Numbered from the stretch's first letter, positions 17,056-26,409 are shown. The stretch is DNA of 64,000 nucleotides from Nostoc foliaceum FACHB-393 (GCF_014698505.1 NZ_JACJTD010000009.1:114587-178586); one strand, 5' to 3'. Made by a program: numbers and translations. The notes: generated by a model from the sequence alone, not told the origin.

Positions 17056-18543
17056 ATGACAATTGCACTTGAACGTCCTACTAAAAAATCTCGTTCAGCA
17101 CAAATTCGGGAGCAACTAGGTTATCCCATCATTGATACCGATGTGCATACCCAGGAATTTGAACCAGCTTTTCTTGAATATTTAGCTCAGGTGGGTGGTG
17201 CTAAACTTGCGGATAGTTTCCGAGACCATTTACCCGGTGCTGGACGTTATCGTTGGTTCCAGCAAACTTGGGAAGAACGTCATACTTACCGCACTGCTCG
17301 TCCTCCGTTTTGGGGTCGTCCCACGAAAGATACTTTAAACCTTGCTACTATTAGCTTGCCGAAGCTACTACATGAACGCTTGCAAGAAGCTGGGACAGAT
17401 TTTGCTGTACTATATCCCAACTTGGCAACCTTAGCACCGCAAATTAAAAACGAAGAAATGCGTCGGGCAGTTTGCCGTGCAGCCAACCTCTATCATGCAG
17501 ATATATTCCGGCCATACTCTGATCGCTTAACTCCCATTGCTACTATTCCTCTCAACACGCCAGAAGAAGGGATAGAAGAATTGGAATATGCAGTCAAAGA
17601 ACTGGGATTGAAAGCAATTCAAATTCCCGGTTATGTTACCCGCGTTATCCCTGGCTTCGAGAAATACCCTGAAGAAGTACAAAGAGAAGCAACCTGGATT
17701 GATAATTTTGCCTTGGATAGTGCATACGATTATGATCCCTTCTGGGCGAAGTGCGTAGAGCTAAAAGTTGTCCCCACTACTCACGCCTCTGGTATGGGTT
17801 GGACATCTCGCCGTTCGATTTCCAACTACCAATATAATCACATTGGACATTTTGCCTCGGCTGCTGAAGCTTTTTGTAAAGCACTGTTTTTTGGTGGTGT
17901 GACTAATCGTTTCCCCTCTCTCAGATTTGCTTTTCTAGAAGGTGGTTCTGCTTGGGGAGCTAGCCTTTATACAGATATTATTTGGCATTGGGAAACTCGG
18001 AACCCAGAGATTTTACAAAACAATCATCCTGGTAATGTGAATCGGGAAGAATTACGGGAATTGTTCATTCAGTATGGTGGCAAAGAATTTCAAAATCGCT
18101 TCGATGAAATTGGTAGTGGTTTAGGTTTCCACGGTAAATACTTTGCACCTGAAGATCCTGGCGAATTAAACGAATTTGCGGCGGCGGGGATTACCAAAGC
18201 TGAAGATGTGCGCGATCGCTTCCTCAATCACTTCTACTTTGGTACAGAATCAGACGATACCCGTGTGGCTTATGCCTTCCATCAAAAAGCCAATCCCTTT
18301 GGCGACAGAGTAAAAGCCTTCTTGGGTTCTGATTCTGGTCACTGGGATGTACCTGATATTACAGCGGTTACCTCCAACGCTTACAGCATGGTAGAACGCG
18401 GTATCCTCAGCGAAGAAGATTTGCGACACTTCTTATCTATCCATCCTTTGGAGTTGTACACCAGTCTCAATCGTGACTTTTTCAAGGGTACAGCGATCGA
18501 GAAAGCAGCAGAAGAATATTTAATAGCTAATACTCGCGTTTAA
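17056..18543 (+). CDS. Amidohydrolase family protein, second copy
   Basis: The 495-residue protein is a paralog of the protein at 5533-7062. Shared landmarks are YPIIDTDVHT (residues ~23-32), NYQYNHIGHFA, the ALFFGGVT-RFP-LR stretch, LEGGSAWGAS and GSDSGHWDVPDI. These place it in the amidohydrolase_2/ACMSD-like superfamily of metal-dependent hydrolases and decarboxylases. ATG at 17056 has a strong ribosome site (GGAGG) seven bases upstream, so the longer frame from 16987 is not used. The gene has its own upstream motif and terminator, so it is probably a single-gene unit. Divergence between the copies (TTHYGSQG versus TTHASGMG) suggests different substrates. Confidence 0.87.
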   Translation: MTIALERPTKKSRSAQIREQLGYPIIDTDVHTQEFEPAFLEYLAQVGGAKLADSFRDHLPGAGRYRWFQQTWEERHTYRTARPPFWGRPTKDTLNLATISLPKLLHERLQEAGTDFAVLYPNLATLAPQIKNEEMRRAVCRAANLYHADIFRPYSDRLTPIATIPLNTPEEGIEELEYAVKELGLKAIQIPGYVTRVIPGFEKYPEEVQREATWIDNFALDSAYDYDPFWAKCVELKVVPTTHASGMGWTSRRSISNYQYNHIGHFASAAEAFCKALFFGGVTNRFPSLRFAFLEGGSAWGASLYTDIIWHWETRNPEILQNNHPGNVNREELRELFIQYGGKEFQNRFDEIGSGLGFHGKYFAPEDPGELNEFAAAGITKAEDVRDRFLNHFYFGTESDDTRVAYAFHQKANPFGDRVKAFLGSDSGHWDVPDITAVTSNAYSMVERGILSEEDLRHFLSIHPLELYTSLNRDFFKGTAIEKAAEEYLIANTRV

Positions 18544-18590
18544 GACAAGTTTGTGTACCTAATGCAATGACTCACTCTGCTATCTACCCT

Positions 18591-18613
18591 GAAGGTGGTT
18601 AATGTCCACCTTC
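18591..18613 (+). terminator. Terminator after amidohydrolase 2
   Basis: GAAGGTGG and CCACCTTC form an 8-bp stem with a 7-base loop, followed by TTATCTTG, 48 bases past the stop codon. Confidence 0.6.
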
Positions 18614-18788
18614 TTATCTTGAAAAAGAGAATTTGCAATAAGAAAATAAATCTTTTTCATCGTTTATTTTCAGATTTTATCGTGATTAGCTATCTGAAAA
18701 ATGAGGAGTAAAGGATCACTATTATTTGCATTTACGCCACAGAAGAATTTTAACCATTCCCATCAAAGTGATAACGAACCAAAATTTC

Positions 18789-19841
18789 ATGAGATTTTCA
18801 TCTAAAGTATTTCCAAAAGTTAACCTGCTTCAGAGATTCTCATTTTTGATAGTGCCTGGATTATTGGCTATTTCGACAACTTTAATTAGCTGCTCTGTCG
18901 AAACTCCAACTACAGAAAATAAATCAAATGGCTTTACAACAACAACTCTCCGCATCGGATATCAAAGTGCTGGAGACCTCATTAAATTGAGAGGGGGAAT
19001 AGAAAAACGTCTACAACCCTTGGGTGTTTCTGTGGAATGGGCACAATTTGCAGCAGGCCCACAATTAATGGAAGCGATGAATGTAGGTAGAGTTGATATT
19101 GGCTCTGTCGGAGAGACTCCCCCTATATTTGCCCAAGCGGCTGGTACATCTTTAGTTTATATTGCTAACCGTAGCCCTGGCACAGGTGAAAGCAGTGGTA
19201 TCGTAGTTCAAAAAAATTCACCAATTAAGAGCGTAGCTGACCTTAAAGGGAAAAAAATAATTTTTCAAAAAGGTTCAGCGTCTCATTACTTACTAGTTAA
19301 AGCTTTAGAAGAAGTCGGTTTAAAATATAGTGATGTTCAAGCTCTGAGTATGCCCCCATCTGAAGCGCGTGGTGCTTTTATTCAAGGGCAAATTGATGCT
19401 TGGGTAACGTGGGACCCTCATTTAGCGTTAGCGCAGAAAACTGCAAATGCCAGAGTTTTGAGAAATGCTGGGGGTATCGCTACTCAGGGTGGATATTACA
19501 TGGCTTCACGAAAGTTTTCTACAGAGAATCCAGAATTAGTGCGATTAGTGCTTGAGGAGATAGGTAAAGTAGACAAATGGGCTGAACAAAACCAAGCCGA
19601 AGTTGTCAACATAACTGCTCCTCACCTCAAAATTGATGAGGATATTATTGCAGAAATGGTTAAAAGACGAACTTACGGCTTAAGAGCTATTACTCCAGAA
19701 ATTATGGCAGGTCAACAGCAAATTGCAGATTTATTTACCCAAGAGAAAGTAATTCCTAAATCCATAGATGTAAAAGAAGCAATGCTGACACCTGAGCAAT
19801 ATGCAGCTATCACACCTAAAACCATGATTAGTCAGAAATAG
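18789..19841 (+). CDS. SsuA-like sulfonate SBP (lipoprotein)
   Basis: The ~350-residue protein has a signal peptide with lipobox LISC followed by a Ser/Thr-rich linker. The mature part carries RIGYQSAGDLIKLRGG, VGRVDIGSVGETPPIFAQ, FQKGSASHYLLVKALEEVG and QIDAWVTWDPHLALA, the standard SsuA/TauA-like signature for sulfonate binding. It is very similar to the SBP at 2488-3570. ATG at 18789 is chosen because it precedes the signal peptide; a TTG at 18726 would give an unusual extension. No permease is adjacent; a thioredoxin-like gene follows 90 bases later. It probably feeds one of the two membrane complexes in the island. Confidence 0.87.
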   Translation: MRFSSKVFPKVNLLQRFSFLIVPGLLAISTTLISCSVETPTTENKSNGFTTTTLRIGYQSAGDLIKLRGGIEKRLQPLGVSVEWAQFAAGPQLMEAMNVGRVDIGSVGETPPIFAQAAGTSLVYIANRSPGTGESSGIVVQKNSPIKSVADLKGKKIIFQKGSASHYLLVKALEEVGLKYSDVQALSMPPSEARGAFIQGQIDAWVTWDPHLALAQKTANARVLRNAGGIATQGGYYMASRKFSTENPELVRLVLEEIGKVDKWAEQNQAEVVNITAPHLKIDEDIIAEMVKRRTYGLRAITPEIMAGQQQIADLFTQEKVIPKSIDVKEAMLTPEQYAAITPKTMISQK

Positions 19842-19930
19842 GATTTTAGGTAATTAGTAATTCGTGATTAAATGTACAATCAACGTGCCGCTTTTACTGT
19901 TGTTTTGAATAATTAAAGGATTTTTATTTT

Positions 19931-20542
19931 ATGGCAAAGACTTTTTCAACAATGTTACCTTTAGGTACTTTAGCGCCGGATTTTAATTTACCAAATGTAG
20001 TGTCAGGTAGAACGATTTCACTCTCTGATTTTGCCAAAGAAAAAGCCTTACTAGTAATTTTTTTAAGTCGTCATTGTCCATACGTGCAGCACATCAAATT
20101 TGAATTAGCAAAACTAGGTCAAGATTATATACAAAATACGGACAGAAATCTAGGAATTGTGGCAATTAGTGCTAATGATGCTACTACCCATCCTGATGAT
20201 GCACCGGAATCTTTAAAAGCCTTTGCACAAGAGTTAGATTTAGCTTATCCTTTGCTTTTTGACGAAACTCAAGAGGCTGCTAAGAACTTTTTTGCAGCTT
20301 GTACTCCTGACTTTTTTCTATTTGATGCTACCGGCAGACTTGTGTATCGAGGACAATTAGATGATAGCCGTCCACAAAACGGAATACCTGTAACCGGAAA
20401 AGACTTGCGGGCTGCAATTGAAACTGTCTTGAGAGGTCGGGCTGTGACTTGGGAACAAAAGCCTAGTATTGGTTGTAATATCAAATGGAAGCCAGGTAAT
20501 GAACCTGTTTATTATAAGAATTCTGCCTTAGCGTTCGCGTAG
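19931..20542 (+). CDS. Thioredoxin-family (AhpC/TSA-like) protein
   Basis: The 203-residue protein has a redoxin fold: start LGTLAPDFNLPNVVSGRTISL, then LVIFLSRHCPYVQHIKFEL with a single cysteine at the position of a redox-active residue, and later FFAACTPDFFLFDATGRLVYRGQLDDSRP. This is the common cyanobacterial thioredoxin family close to peroxiredoxins; it may reduce peroxides or thiols. The final residues (SALAFA) and stop come from a short repeat that begins at 20529, so the original C-terminus has been replaced. Its place between SBP and SDR genes suggests redox support for sulfur metabolism, but this is inference. Confidence 0.82.
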   Translation: MAKTFSTMLPLGTLAPDFNLPNVVSGRTISLSDFAKEKALLVIFLSRHCPYVQHIKFELAKLGQDYIQNTDRNLGIVAISANDATTHPDDAPESLKAFAQELDLAYPLLFDETQEAAKNFFAACTPDFFLFDATGRLVYRGQLDDSRPQNGIPVTGKDLRAAIETVLRGRAVTWEQKPSIGCNIKWKPGNEPVYYKNSALAFA

Positions 20543-20588
20543 CGTCTCGTAGAGAAGCTCACCGTTGGCCTAGCCTCTCGTAGAGAAG
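20529..20588. repeat. Short dispersed repeat, two tandem units
   Basis: Units GCGTCTCGTAGAGAAG and GCCTCTCGTAGAGAAG occur about 30 bases apart. The first supplies the stop codon of the thioredoxin-like gene. Confidence 0.75.
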
Positions 20589-20657
20589 GTATCGCAGTTC
20601 GATAGATATAGTTTCTTAATCAAAAGACTGCTGTAATTTTAGCCATCTTCAATTACT

Positions 20658-20759
20658 ATGAAGAGTGCTGAGTTAAAAGCTCATCTCCATAAGATAGCAC
20701 ACATAAAAAGTGCGAAATGTCTGAATAGTTATGACTTCACTCAGCACAGGCTAAACTAA
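20658..20759 (+). pseudogene. Possible remnant of a small antitoxin-like gene
   Basis: A 33-codon frame begins MKSAELKAHLHKI, which resembles the start of cyanobacterial addiction-module antitoxins. The rest does not continue the family. No toxin gene is adjacent. It may be a decayed fragment or chance. Confidence 0.25.
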
Positions 20760-20789
20760 CGAAATTCAGCAATATTTTGATGGATTACT

Positions 20790-20999
20790 ATGCCCATTCC
20801 CGAACCACAACGAGGCTTTTTAGAGCAGATTATTCCGATGAAATACGATAGTTTTGAGATTGCCAAAGCGTTTCAACACAGCATTTACTTATATCGTCAG
20901 TTTCGGGAAGGATTAAACAAACCAGAGTTGGTTGTGCATTCTTCAGCAGAAACAGCTTCTATGCAATATCTGCAAACAGTTATAGATGCTTTTAGATAG
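20790..20999 (+). CDS. Small hypothetical protein
   Basis: The 69-residue protein starts MPIPEPQRGFLEQIIPMKYD and contains a predicted helix with EIAKAFQHSIYLYRQFREGL. It has no signal peptide, cysteines or membrane segment. The start is an ATG, and the gene lies 30 bases upstream of the SDR gene on the same strand, so it is probably part of that transcription unit. The composition looks like a real protein, but no family is recognised and no function is proposed. Confidence 0.55.
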   Translation: MPIPEPQRGFLEQIIPMKYDSFEIAKAFQHSIYLYRQFREGLNKPELVVHSSAETASMQYLQTVIDAFR

Positions 21000-21029
21000 T
21001 AATGAGACTCGTAGAAAAAGGATTAAGTT

Positions 21030-21779
21030 ATGGCAGGGAAATTAGAAGATAAAGTAGCAATTATTACGGGAGCTTCTTCGGGAATTGGCGAAGCTACAGC
21101 GATCGCACTAGCCGCAGAAGGGGCAAAAGTGGTAATTGCAGCCAGAAGAAGCGATCGCTTGGAAGCAGTAGCAAAACGAATCGAATCCAGTGGTGGTCAG
21201 GCTTTACCTATTGTTACTGATATCACCGACGAAACTCAAGCCAACAATCTAATTCAAAAAGCAAATGCAGAGTTAGGGCGAGTCGATATCTTAGTGAACA
21301 ATGCAGGTATAGCCTTGACAGGTAATATTGATGGCGGTAACACATCAGACTGGCGGCGGATGTTTGATGTTAATGTCTTCGGATTGCTTTATGCTACCCA
21401 TGCCGTTCTACCAATTTTCAAAGCCCAAAGTGGTGGGCATATCGTCAATATTTCATCAGTGGCAGGTCGTTTAGCGCGTGCAGGTGTCGGGATATACAAC
21501 GCAACTAAATGGGGTGTGAATGCTATTTCAGAATCTTTGCGGCAAGAAGTGTTGAAAGATAACATCCGCGTCACCATCATCGAACCTGGTTTGGTAGAGA
21601 CAGAAATCAATAATCATGTCACTGATCCTGTAGCCAAAAAAAATGTTGAAGAACGAATCAAAGCAATTACACCACTGCAAAGTGAGGATATTGCTAGGGC
21701 GATCGCTTATGCTGTAACTCAGCCACCCCACGTTAATGTCAATGAAATTCTCATTCGACCGACTCAGCAAGAACGGTAA
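21030..21779 (+). CDS. Short-chain dehydrogenase/reductase (classical)
   Basis: The 249-residue enzyme has the classical SDR pattern: cofactor motif TGASSGIG near residue 13, NNAG, catalytic serine in NISSVAG and active-site YNATK. An arginine pair (AARRSDR) after the second strand indicates NADP(H) preference. Relatives include clavaldehyde dehydrogenase-like and serine dehydrogenase-like enzymes. The stop overlaps the next start by one base (TAATG), showing translational coupling to the DOPA-dioxygenase-like gene. It probably oxidises or reduces a small alcohol or aldehyde in the same pathway; substrate unknown. Confidence 0.87.
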   Translation: MAGKLEDKVAIITGASSGIGEATAIALAAEGAKVVIAARRSDRLEAVAKRIESSGGQALPIVTDITDETQANNLIQKANAELGRVDILVNNAGIALTGNIDGGNTSDWRRMFDVNVFGLLYATHAVLPIFKAQSGGHIVNISSVAGRLARAGVGIYNATKWGVNAISESLRQEVLKDNIRVTIIEPGLVETEINNHVTDPVAKKNVEERIKAITPLQSEDIARAIAYAVTQPPHVNVNEILIRPTQQER

Positions 21780-22138
21780 TGAAAGAAAATAGTATTATCA
21801 CTGGTTTTCATGCTCATGTCTACTACGATACCGAGACTCGTGAGACTGCTGCCCGTATACGTGAAGGATTAGGAGCTAGATTTGAAGTAAAACTTGGACG
21901 CTGGCACGATCAACCCATTGGGCCGCATCCACAAGCAATGTATCAAGTTGCCTTTTCACCAAACCAATTTACGCAAGTTGTCTCCTGGTTAATGCTCAAC
22001 CGTGAAGGGTTAGATATTCTCGTCCACCCTGAGACGGGTGATGATGTCACAGATCATACAGCACATTCTTTATGGCTAGGAAATAAGCTATATTTAAACA
22101 TCGATTTTCTACAACGCATCAAACCCAACGCCTCTTAA
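21779..22138 (+). CDS. DOPA 4,5-dioxygenase family protein
   Basis: The 119-residue protein matches the small bacterial DOPA 4,5-dioxygenase-like family: FHAHVYYD near the start, GRWHDQPIGPHPQAMYQV in the middle, and LVHPETGDDVTDHTAHSLWLG near the end. The conserved histidines would bind a non-haem iron. Family members open catechol rings; in cyanobacteria a related enzyme cleaves caffeic or protocatechuic acid-like substrates. It starts on the last base of the SDR stop codon. A ring-cleavage step would fit handling of aromatic sulfonates or their catechol products, but this is inference. Confidence 0.82.
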   Translation: MKENSIITGFHAHVYYDTETRETAARIREGLGARFEVKLGRWHDQPIGPHPQAMYQVAFSPNQFTQVVSWLMLNREGLDILVHPETGDDVTDHTAHSLWLGNKLYLNIDFLQRIKPNAS

Positions 22139-22314
22139 AAATCCTCTGCATACCTTTGCGTACCTACCCTGCGGGAAGGCAAAGCGCCTATGCGTTTAAA
22201 AACCGCTAAATTTTTATGCGCTAATTCGTAATAACCATAATAGTTTTCCTTATAGGCATACTTTTTCGGCTCTTGCATTTGCGGCTTATCTATGTGAATA
22301 TTCTATCAGCAAAA

Positions 22315-22342
22315 TACGGTAAATTGCTCAATTTATCGTAGT
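22315..22342 (+). promoter_or_regulatory. Island motif site D (before SBP at 22.4 kb)
   Basis: It begins TACGGTAAATTG and continues with CAATTTATCGTA, giving a 26-base dyad with one mismatch. It is the most symmetrical of the seven copies and shows the probable palindromic core. It ends 29 bases before the ATG at 22372. Confidence 0.75.
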
Positions 22343-22371
22343 ATTGGTATTGCTTGTAGCTTAATGTACGT

Positions 22372-23430
22372 ATGTTCAGTAAGTATTTACCACATCGACT
22401 GATGAAGATTGTCAGCAGCTTTCTTCAGAATTATGAAATATCCAGAATTGGCACATTTGCCTTATTCTTTGCTGTCGGATTAAGTTTAACTCTTGTGATC
22501 TCGGCTTGTTCTTCCAACAACACAAGTAACTTTGCTGCAACGCAGACAACAAATCAAGGTGTGGTAGTTCGTATCGGCTATCAAAAAGCGGCTACTATTC
22601 TCAACGCTCTCAAAAACCGAGGCAGTTTAGCGCAAACTTTAACTGCTGCTGGTGCTTCAGTGACATGGGCGGAATTTCCCGCAGGCCCACCTATGCTGGA
22701 AGCAATGAACGCGGGTAGTATTGACTTTGGCTACACAGGAGAATCACCACCAATATTTGCCCAAGCCGCAGGTACTCCCTTGCTTTACGTTGCTTATGAT
22801 CCTTGGAGTCCTAAAGCCGAAGCAATTGTTGTACCGAAAAACTCACCAATTAAAAGTGTTGCTGACCTTAAGGGGAAAAGAGTAGCCTTTGCTAAAGGGT
22901 CAAACACTAACTATCTTGTAGTCAAAGCTATAGAAGCTGCCGGATTGAACTATAGTGACATTCAAGCAGCACATCTGACACCAGCAGATGCCCGCGCAGC
23001 ATTTGAAGGCGGTAACGTTGATGCTTGGGCAATTTGGGACCCCTACCTAGCAGCAGTTGAACACGATCTAGATGTCAGGATATTAACAGATGCGACAAAT
23101 TTAGCACCAAATCGTGGTTACTATCTTGCTCGTCAAGAGTTTGTCAATTCTCACCCAGATTTGTTGAAAACCCTTTTAGATGAAATCAGCAAAATAGATA
23201 AATGGGCAGCAGGTAATCCAAAAGAAGTTGCCAAGTTTCTAGAACCAGAATTAGGTATTAAAGCAGCAGCATTGCAAATTGCTGAAAAACGCCGACAGTA
23301 TGGCGTTTTACCGCTAACAGATGAAGTCATCACTCAGCAACAAAACATTGCTGATACTTTTCATAAAATCAAGCTAGTTCCCAAGCAAATCCAGATCAAA
23401 GAAATCGTTTGGAACGGTAATAAATCTTAA
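22372..23430 (+). CDS. SsuA-like SBP (lipoprotein), linked to AprA-like gene
   Basis: The 352-residue protein has a long hydrophobic signal ending at lipobox VISAC. The mature part has RIGYQKAATILNALKNRG, NAGSIDFGYTGESPPIFAQ, KGKRVAFAKGSNTNYLVVKA and NVDAWAIWDPYLAAVE, the SsuA family pattern for aliphatic sulfonates. An internal ATG at 22402 is a possible alternative start because the conserved upstream motif ends only 29 bases before 22372. Only 26 bases separate it from the AprA-like flavoprotein gene, so the SBP and flavoprotein are almost certainly co-transcribed. This suggests that the captured ligand, or its product, is metabolised by the flavoprotein. Confidence 0.87.
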   Translation: MFSKYLPHRLMKIVSSFLQNYEISRIGTFALFFAVGLSLTLVISACSSNNTSNFAATQTTNQGVVVRIGYQKAATILNALKNRGSLAQTLTAAGASVTWAEFPAGPPMLEAMNAGSIDFGYTGESPPIFAQAAGTPLLYVAYDPWSPKAEAIVVPKNSPIKSVADLKGKRVAFAKGSNTNYLVVKAIEAAGLNYSDIQAAHLTPADARAAFEGGNVDAWAIWDPYLAAVEHDLDVRILTDATNLAPNRGYYLARQEFVNSHPDLLKTLLDEISKIDKWAAGNPKEVAKFLEPELGIKAAALQIAEKRRQYGVLPLTDEVITQQQNIADTFHKIKLVPKQIQIKEIVWNGNKS

Positions 23431-23456
23431 AAGTTCCTCCCCACTTCTAAAAGCTT

Positions 23457-25166
23457 ATGGACATCAATACCCAACAGATAAAAACTGATGTACTTGTCAT
23501 CGGTGGCGGTACGGCTGGGACAATGGCTGGAATTAAAGCCAAACAAGCGAATCCAGATGCAGAGGTGCTGATCTTAGAAAAGGCTAACATCCGACGGAGT
23601 GGTGCGATCGCAATGGGTATGGATGGAGTGAATACCGCAGTTATTCCCGGTCATTCCACCCCAGAACAATACGTCCGCGAAGTCACCCTAGCCAATGATG
23701 GTATTCTCAACCAAAAAGCCGTATATCAAACAGGCAAATTAGGTTATGAAGTTATCCAAGAATTAGAAAGTTGGGGTGTAAAATTTCAAAAAGATGCCCA
23801 AGGCAACTATGACTTAAAACAAGTGCATCGTGTGGGTAAATATGTTTTACCCATGCCAGAAGGCAAAGACCTCAAAACCATTCTTACCCGCCAAGTCAAA
23901 CGCCACAAAGTCAAAGTGACAAATCGCGTTATGGCAACCCGCGTATTAGTCAAAGAAGGACGTGCTATTGGTGCAGTCGGATTTGATGTTAGAAACGGCG
24001 ATTATATTGTCATTCAAGCTAAAGCAGTCATTTTATGTACAGGTGCTTGTGGCAGATTAGGATTACCCGCTTCCGGCTATCTCTACGGCACTTATGAAAA
24101 TCCTACTAATGCCGGGGATGGCTATTCAATGGCTTATCATGCAGGTGCAGAACTTAGTAATATTGAATGCTTTCAAGTTAATCCTTTAATTAAAGATTAC
24201 AACGGTCCCGCCTGTGCCTACGTTGCTGGGCCTTTTGGCGCACATACAGCCAACGCCGAAGGAAATCGCTTCATTAGTTGCGACTATTGGAGTGGTCAAA
24301 TGATGTTGGAAATTTGGAAAGAATTAAACTCTGGGAAAGGGCCAGTCCAACTAAAAATGACCCACCTTGATGAAGATACAATCGCTGAAATTGAATCCAT
24401 ACTTTGGGCGAATGAACGACCAAGTAGAGAACGCTTTCATCAAGGCAGAAACGAAGATTATCGCACCCACGGCGTAGAAATGCACATTTCCGAAATCGGC
24501 TTATGTAGTGGTCATAGTGCTTCTGGGGTGTGGGTAAACGAAAACGCGCAAACAACTGTCTCAGGTTTATATGCAGCCGGAGACATGGCCAGCGTTCCCC
24601 ATAATTATATGATTGGGGCATTTGTTTTCGGTCGTATAGCTGGGACTCATGCCATTGAATATATTGAAGATTTAGATTTTATAGAACCAGATACAGGTTT
24701 TTTAGAAATAGAAAAAGCGAGAATTTATGCACCATTAACTCGCCCGAATGGTGTACCTCATACCCAAGTCGAATATAAATTAAGACGCTTAGTTAATGAT
24801 TATCTGCAACCACCAAAATCAGGTAAAAAAATAGAAATTGGTTTGAAACATTTTATTCAATACGAACAAACATTAGATTTAATGGGTGCGCGCGACCCTC
24901 ATGAATTGATGCGCTCTATGGAAGTACATTTTATTCGAGACTGTGCAGAAATGGCAGCCAGAGCATCATTATATCGTCAAGAAACTCGTTGGGGACTTTA
25001 TCATTACCGCTTAGATTATCCAGAAAAAAATGATGATGAGTGGTTTTGCCATGTCAACTTAAAAAAAGATGATTCAGGGCAAATGATATTGTTTAAACGT
25101 CCTGTAGAGCCTTACATTGTGGATGTAGATACAGTCAAAGAATTATATGATGTCACTGTGAGGTAA
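23457..25166 (+). CDS. AprA-like FAD flavoprotein (succinate dehydrogenase/APS reductase alpha type)
   Basis: The 569-residue protein has the FAD-binding motif DVLVIGGGTAGTMAGIKA (residues ~11-28), then EKANIRRSGAIAMGMDGVNT, which closely resembles the APS reductase alpha subunit (ERSGAVAQG). A second FAD segment is VSGLYAAGDMAS. The helical cap and C-terminal domain are present. It belongs to the fumarate reductase/AprA superfamily. The AprB-like partner is probably the ferredoxin four genes downstream (27547). Dissimilatory sulfur genes such as dsrAB are absent from the window, so true APS reductase activity is doubtful; oxidation or reduction of an organosulfur intermediate is more likely. 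Two further flavoproteins of the wider family are at 48.0-52.9 kb. Confidence 0.82.
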   Translation: MDINTQQIKTDVLVIGGGTAGTMAGIKAKQANPDAEVLILEKANIRRSGAIAMGMDGVNTAVIPGHSTPEQYVREVTLANDGILNQKAVYQTGKLGYEVIQELESWGVKFQKDAQGNYDLKQVHRVGKYVLPMPEGKDLKTILTRQVKRHKVKVTNRVMATRVLVKEGRAIGAVGFDVRNGDYIVIQAKAVILCTGACGRLGLPASGYLYGTYENPTNAGDGYSMAYHAGAELSNIECFQVNPLIKDYNGPACAYVAGPFGAHTANAEGNRFISCDYWSGQMMLEIWKELNSGKGPVQLKMTHLDEDTIAEIESILWANERPSRERFHQGRNEDYRTHGVEMHISEIGLCSGHSASGVWVNENAQTTVSGLYAAGDMASVPHNYMIGAFVFGRIAGTHAIEYIEDLDFIEPDTGFLEIEKARIYAPLTRPNGVPHTQVEYKLRRLVNDYLQPPKSGKKIEIGLKHFIQYEQTLDLMGARDPHELMRSMEVHFIRDCAEMAARASLYRQETRWGLYHYRLDYPEKNDDEWFCHVNLKKDDSGQMILFKRPVEPYIVDVDTVKELYDVTVR

Positions 25167-25222
25167 AATATTAAACAATTAATTTATTCAAATGCACCGA
25201 GCATTAACATAGTAAAAAAAAG

Positions 25223-26386
25223 ATGCAATTAACTACTTATGATGTACCCAAAGGATTTAGCAGCTTTGTTACCAACTTAGGTATTAAAGATAATACTGAT
25301 GATTTTGTTTTGATTAAATCAGAAGTTCCATGTGTTGCTGATGGCGTATTTACTCAAAGCCTATTTGCAGGGCCGAGTGTGACTATCAGCCGCCGAAATT
25401 TAAAAGATGCTCAAGCGCAAGGCATTATAGTCATATCTAAAAATGCCAATGTTGCTAATGGTGCTATTGGCGTTGCTGATGCAGAAGAAATTATTCAACT
25501 CGTCGCAACTGAAACTGGGATAGCTGCTCAAGATATTGTTATAGCATCTACAGGTGTTATTGGAAGACGTTACCCCATAGAAAAAATCCGAAATGGTTTA
25601 TTAGGTATAGGAAAAAAATTAGCTACTGCGAATTTTGAAAAAGCAGCAGTAGGCATTATGACAACTGACACCGTACCTAAACTAGCTGTGCGAAAAATTG
25701 GCAATGCTAAGTTAATCGGAATTGCTAAAGGCGTTGGTATGATTGAGCCTAATATGGCAACTCTGTTAACTTTCTTTTTCACTGATGCAGCCATTCCAAA
25801 AGATGTACTTTCTGCTATTTTTCGACCTATTATAGATAAAACTTTTAACTGCCTGAGTGTAGACACTGATACTTCTACAAGCGATTCTGCTGTGATTCTT
25901 GCCAATGGTTTAGCCGGGGAAGTTTCACAACAAGAATTTAGTCAGGCTTTACAAGAAATTGCCCATGAATTAGTGCTTAAAATCGCACGAGATGGAGAAG
26001 GTGCTACTAAAGTTATTGAAGTTAATGTAGATTCCGCTATTAACTATAAACAAGCAAAACGAGTTGCCAAAGCAATTGTGAATTCTCCTTTAGTAAAAAC
26101 AGCTATTTATGGAGCCGATCCCAACTGGGGAAGAGTAGCTATGGCTATAGGCAAATGCGAACAAGATAAAGAGATAAATCAGGAGAAAGTGCAAATTAGA
26201 TTTGATGATATTCAAGTTTATCCTGATGCTTCTTCTGAGGAAAAATTAGAGCAGCTAAAAAAAATTATGTCCAAAGAAAAAGTAAATATTCATGTTAGCC
26301 TCAATATTGGCGAAGCTGCTGCAACTGTATGGGGTTGCGACCTTTCAGAAGGTTATATAGATATAAACGGTAAGTATTCAACTTAA
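25223..26386 (+). CDS. argJ: ArgJ-type ornithine/glutamate acetyltransferase
   Basis: The 387-residue protein is a full-length ArgJ. It has the self-cleavage region MIEPNMATLLTFFFTDA, where the peptide bond before the threonine is cut to give alpha and beta chains, and family motifs ASTGVIGRRYP, VDTDTSTSDSA, GEGATK and YGADPNWGR near the end. ArgJ moves acetyl groups between N-acetylornithine and glutamate. Cyanobacteria normally carry a housekeeping argJ elsewhere, so this may be a second, island-linked copy acting on another N-acetylated amino acid, such as an S-modified cysteine; that is inference. It follows the flavoprotein by 56 bases and precedes a methyltransferase. Confidence 0.88.
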   Translation: MQLTTYDVPKGFSSFVTNLGIKDNTDDFVLIKSEVPCVADGVFTQSLFAGPSVTISRRNLKDAQAQGIIVISKNANVANGAIGVADAEEIIQLVATETGIAAQDIVIASTGVIGRRYPIEKIRNGLLGIGKKLATANFEKAAVGIMTTDTVPKLAVRKIGNAKLIGIAKGVGMIEPNMATLLTFFFTDAAIPKDVLSAIFRPIIDKTFNCLSVDTDTSTSDSAVILANGLAGEVSQQEFSQALQEIAHELVLKIARDGEGATKVIEVNVDSAINYKQAKRVAKAIVNSPLVKTAIYGADPNWGRVAMAIGKCEQDKEINQEKVQIRFDDIQVYPDASSEEKLEQLKKIMSKEKVNIHVSLNIGEAAATVWGCDLSEGYIDINGKYST

Positions 26387-26409
26387 AATAATATTTTTTC
26401 TATATAAAA

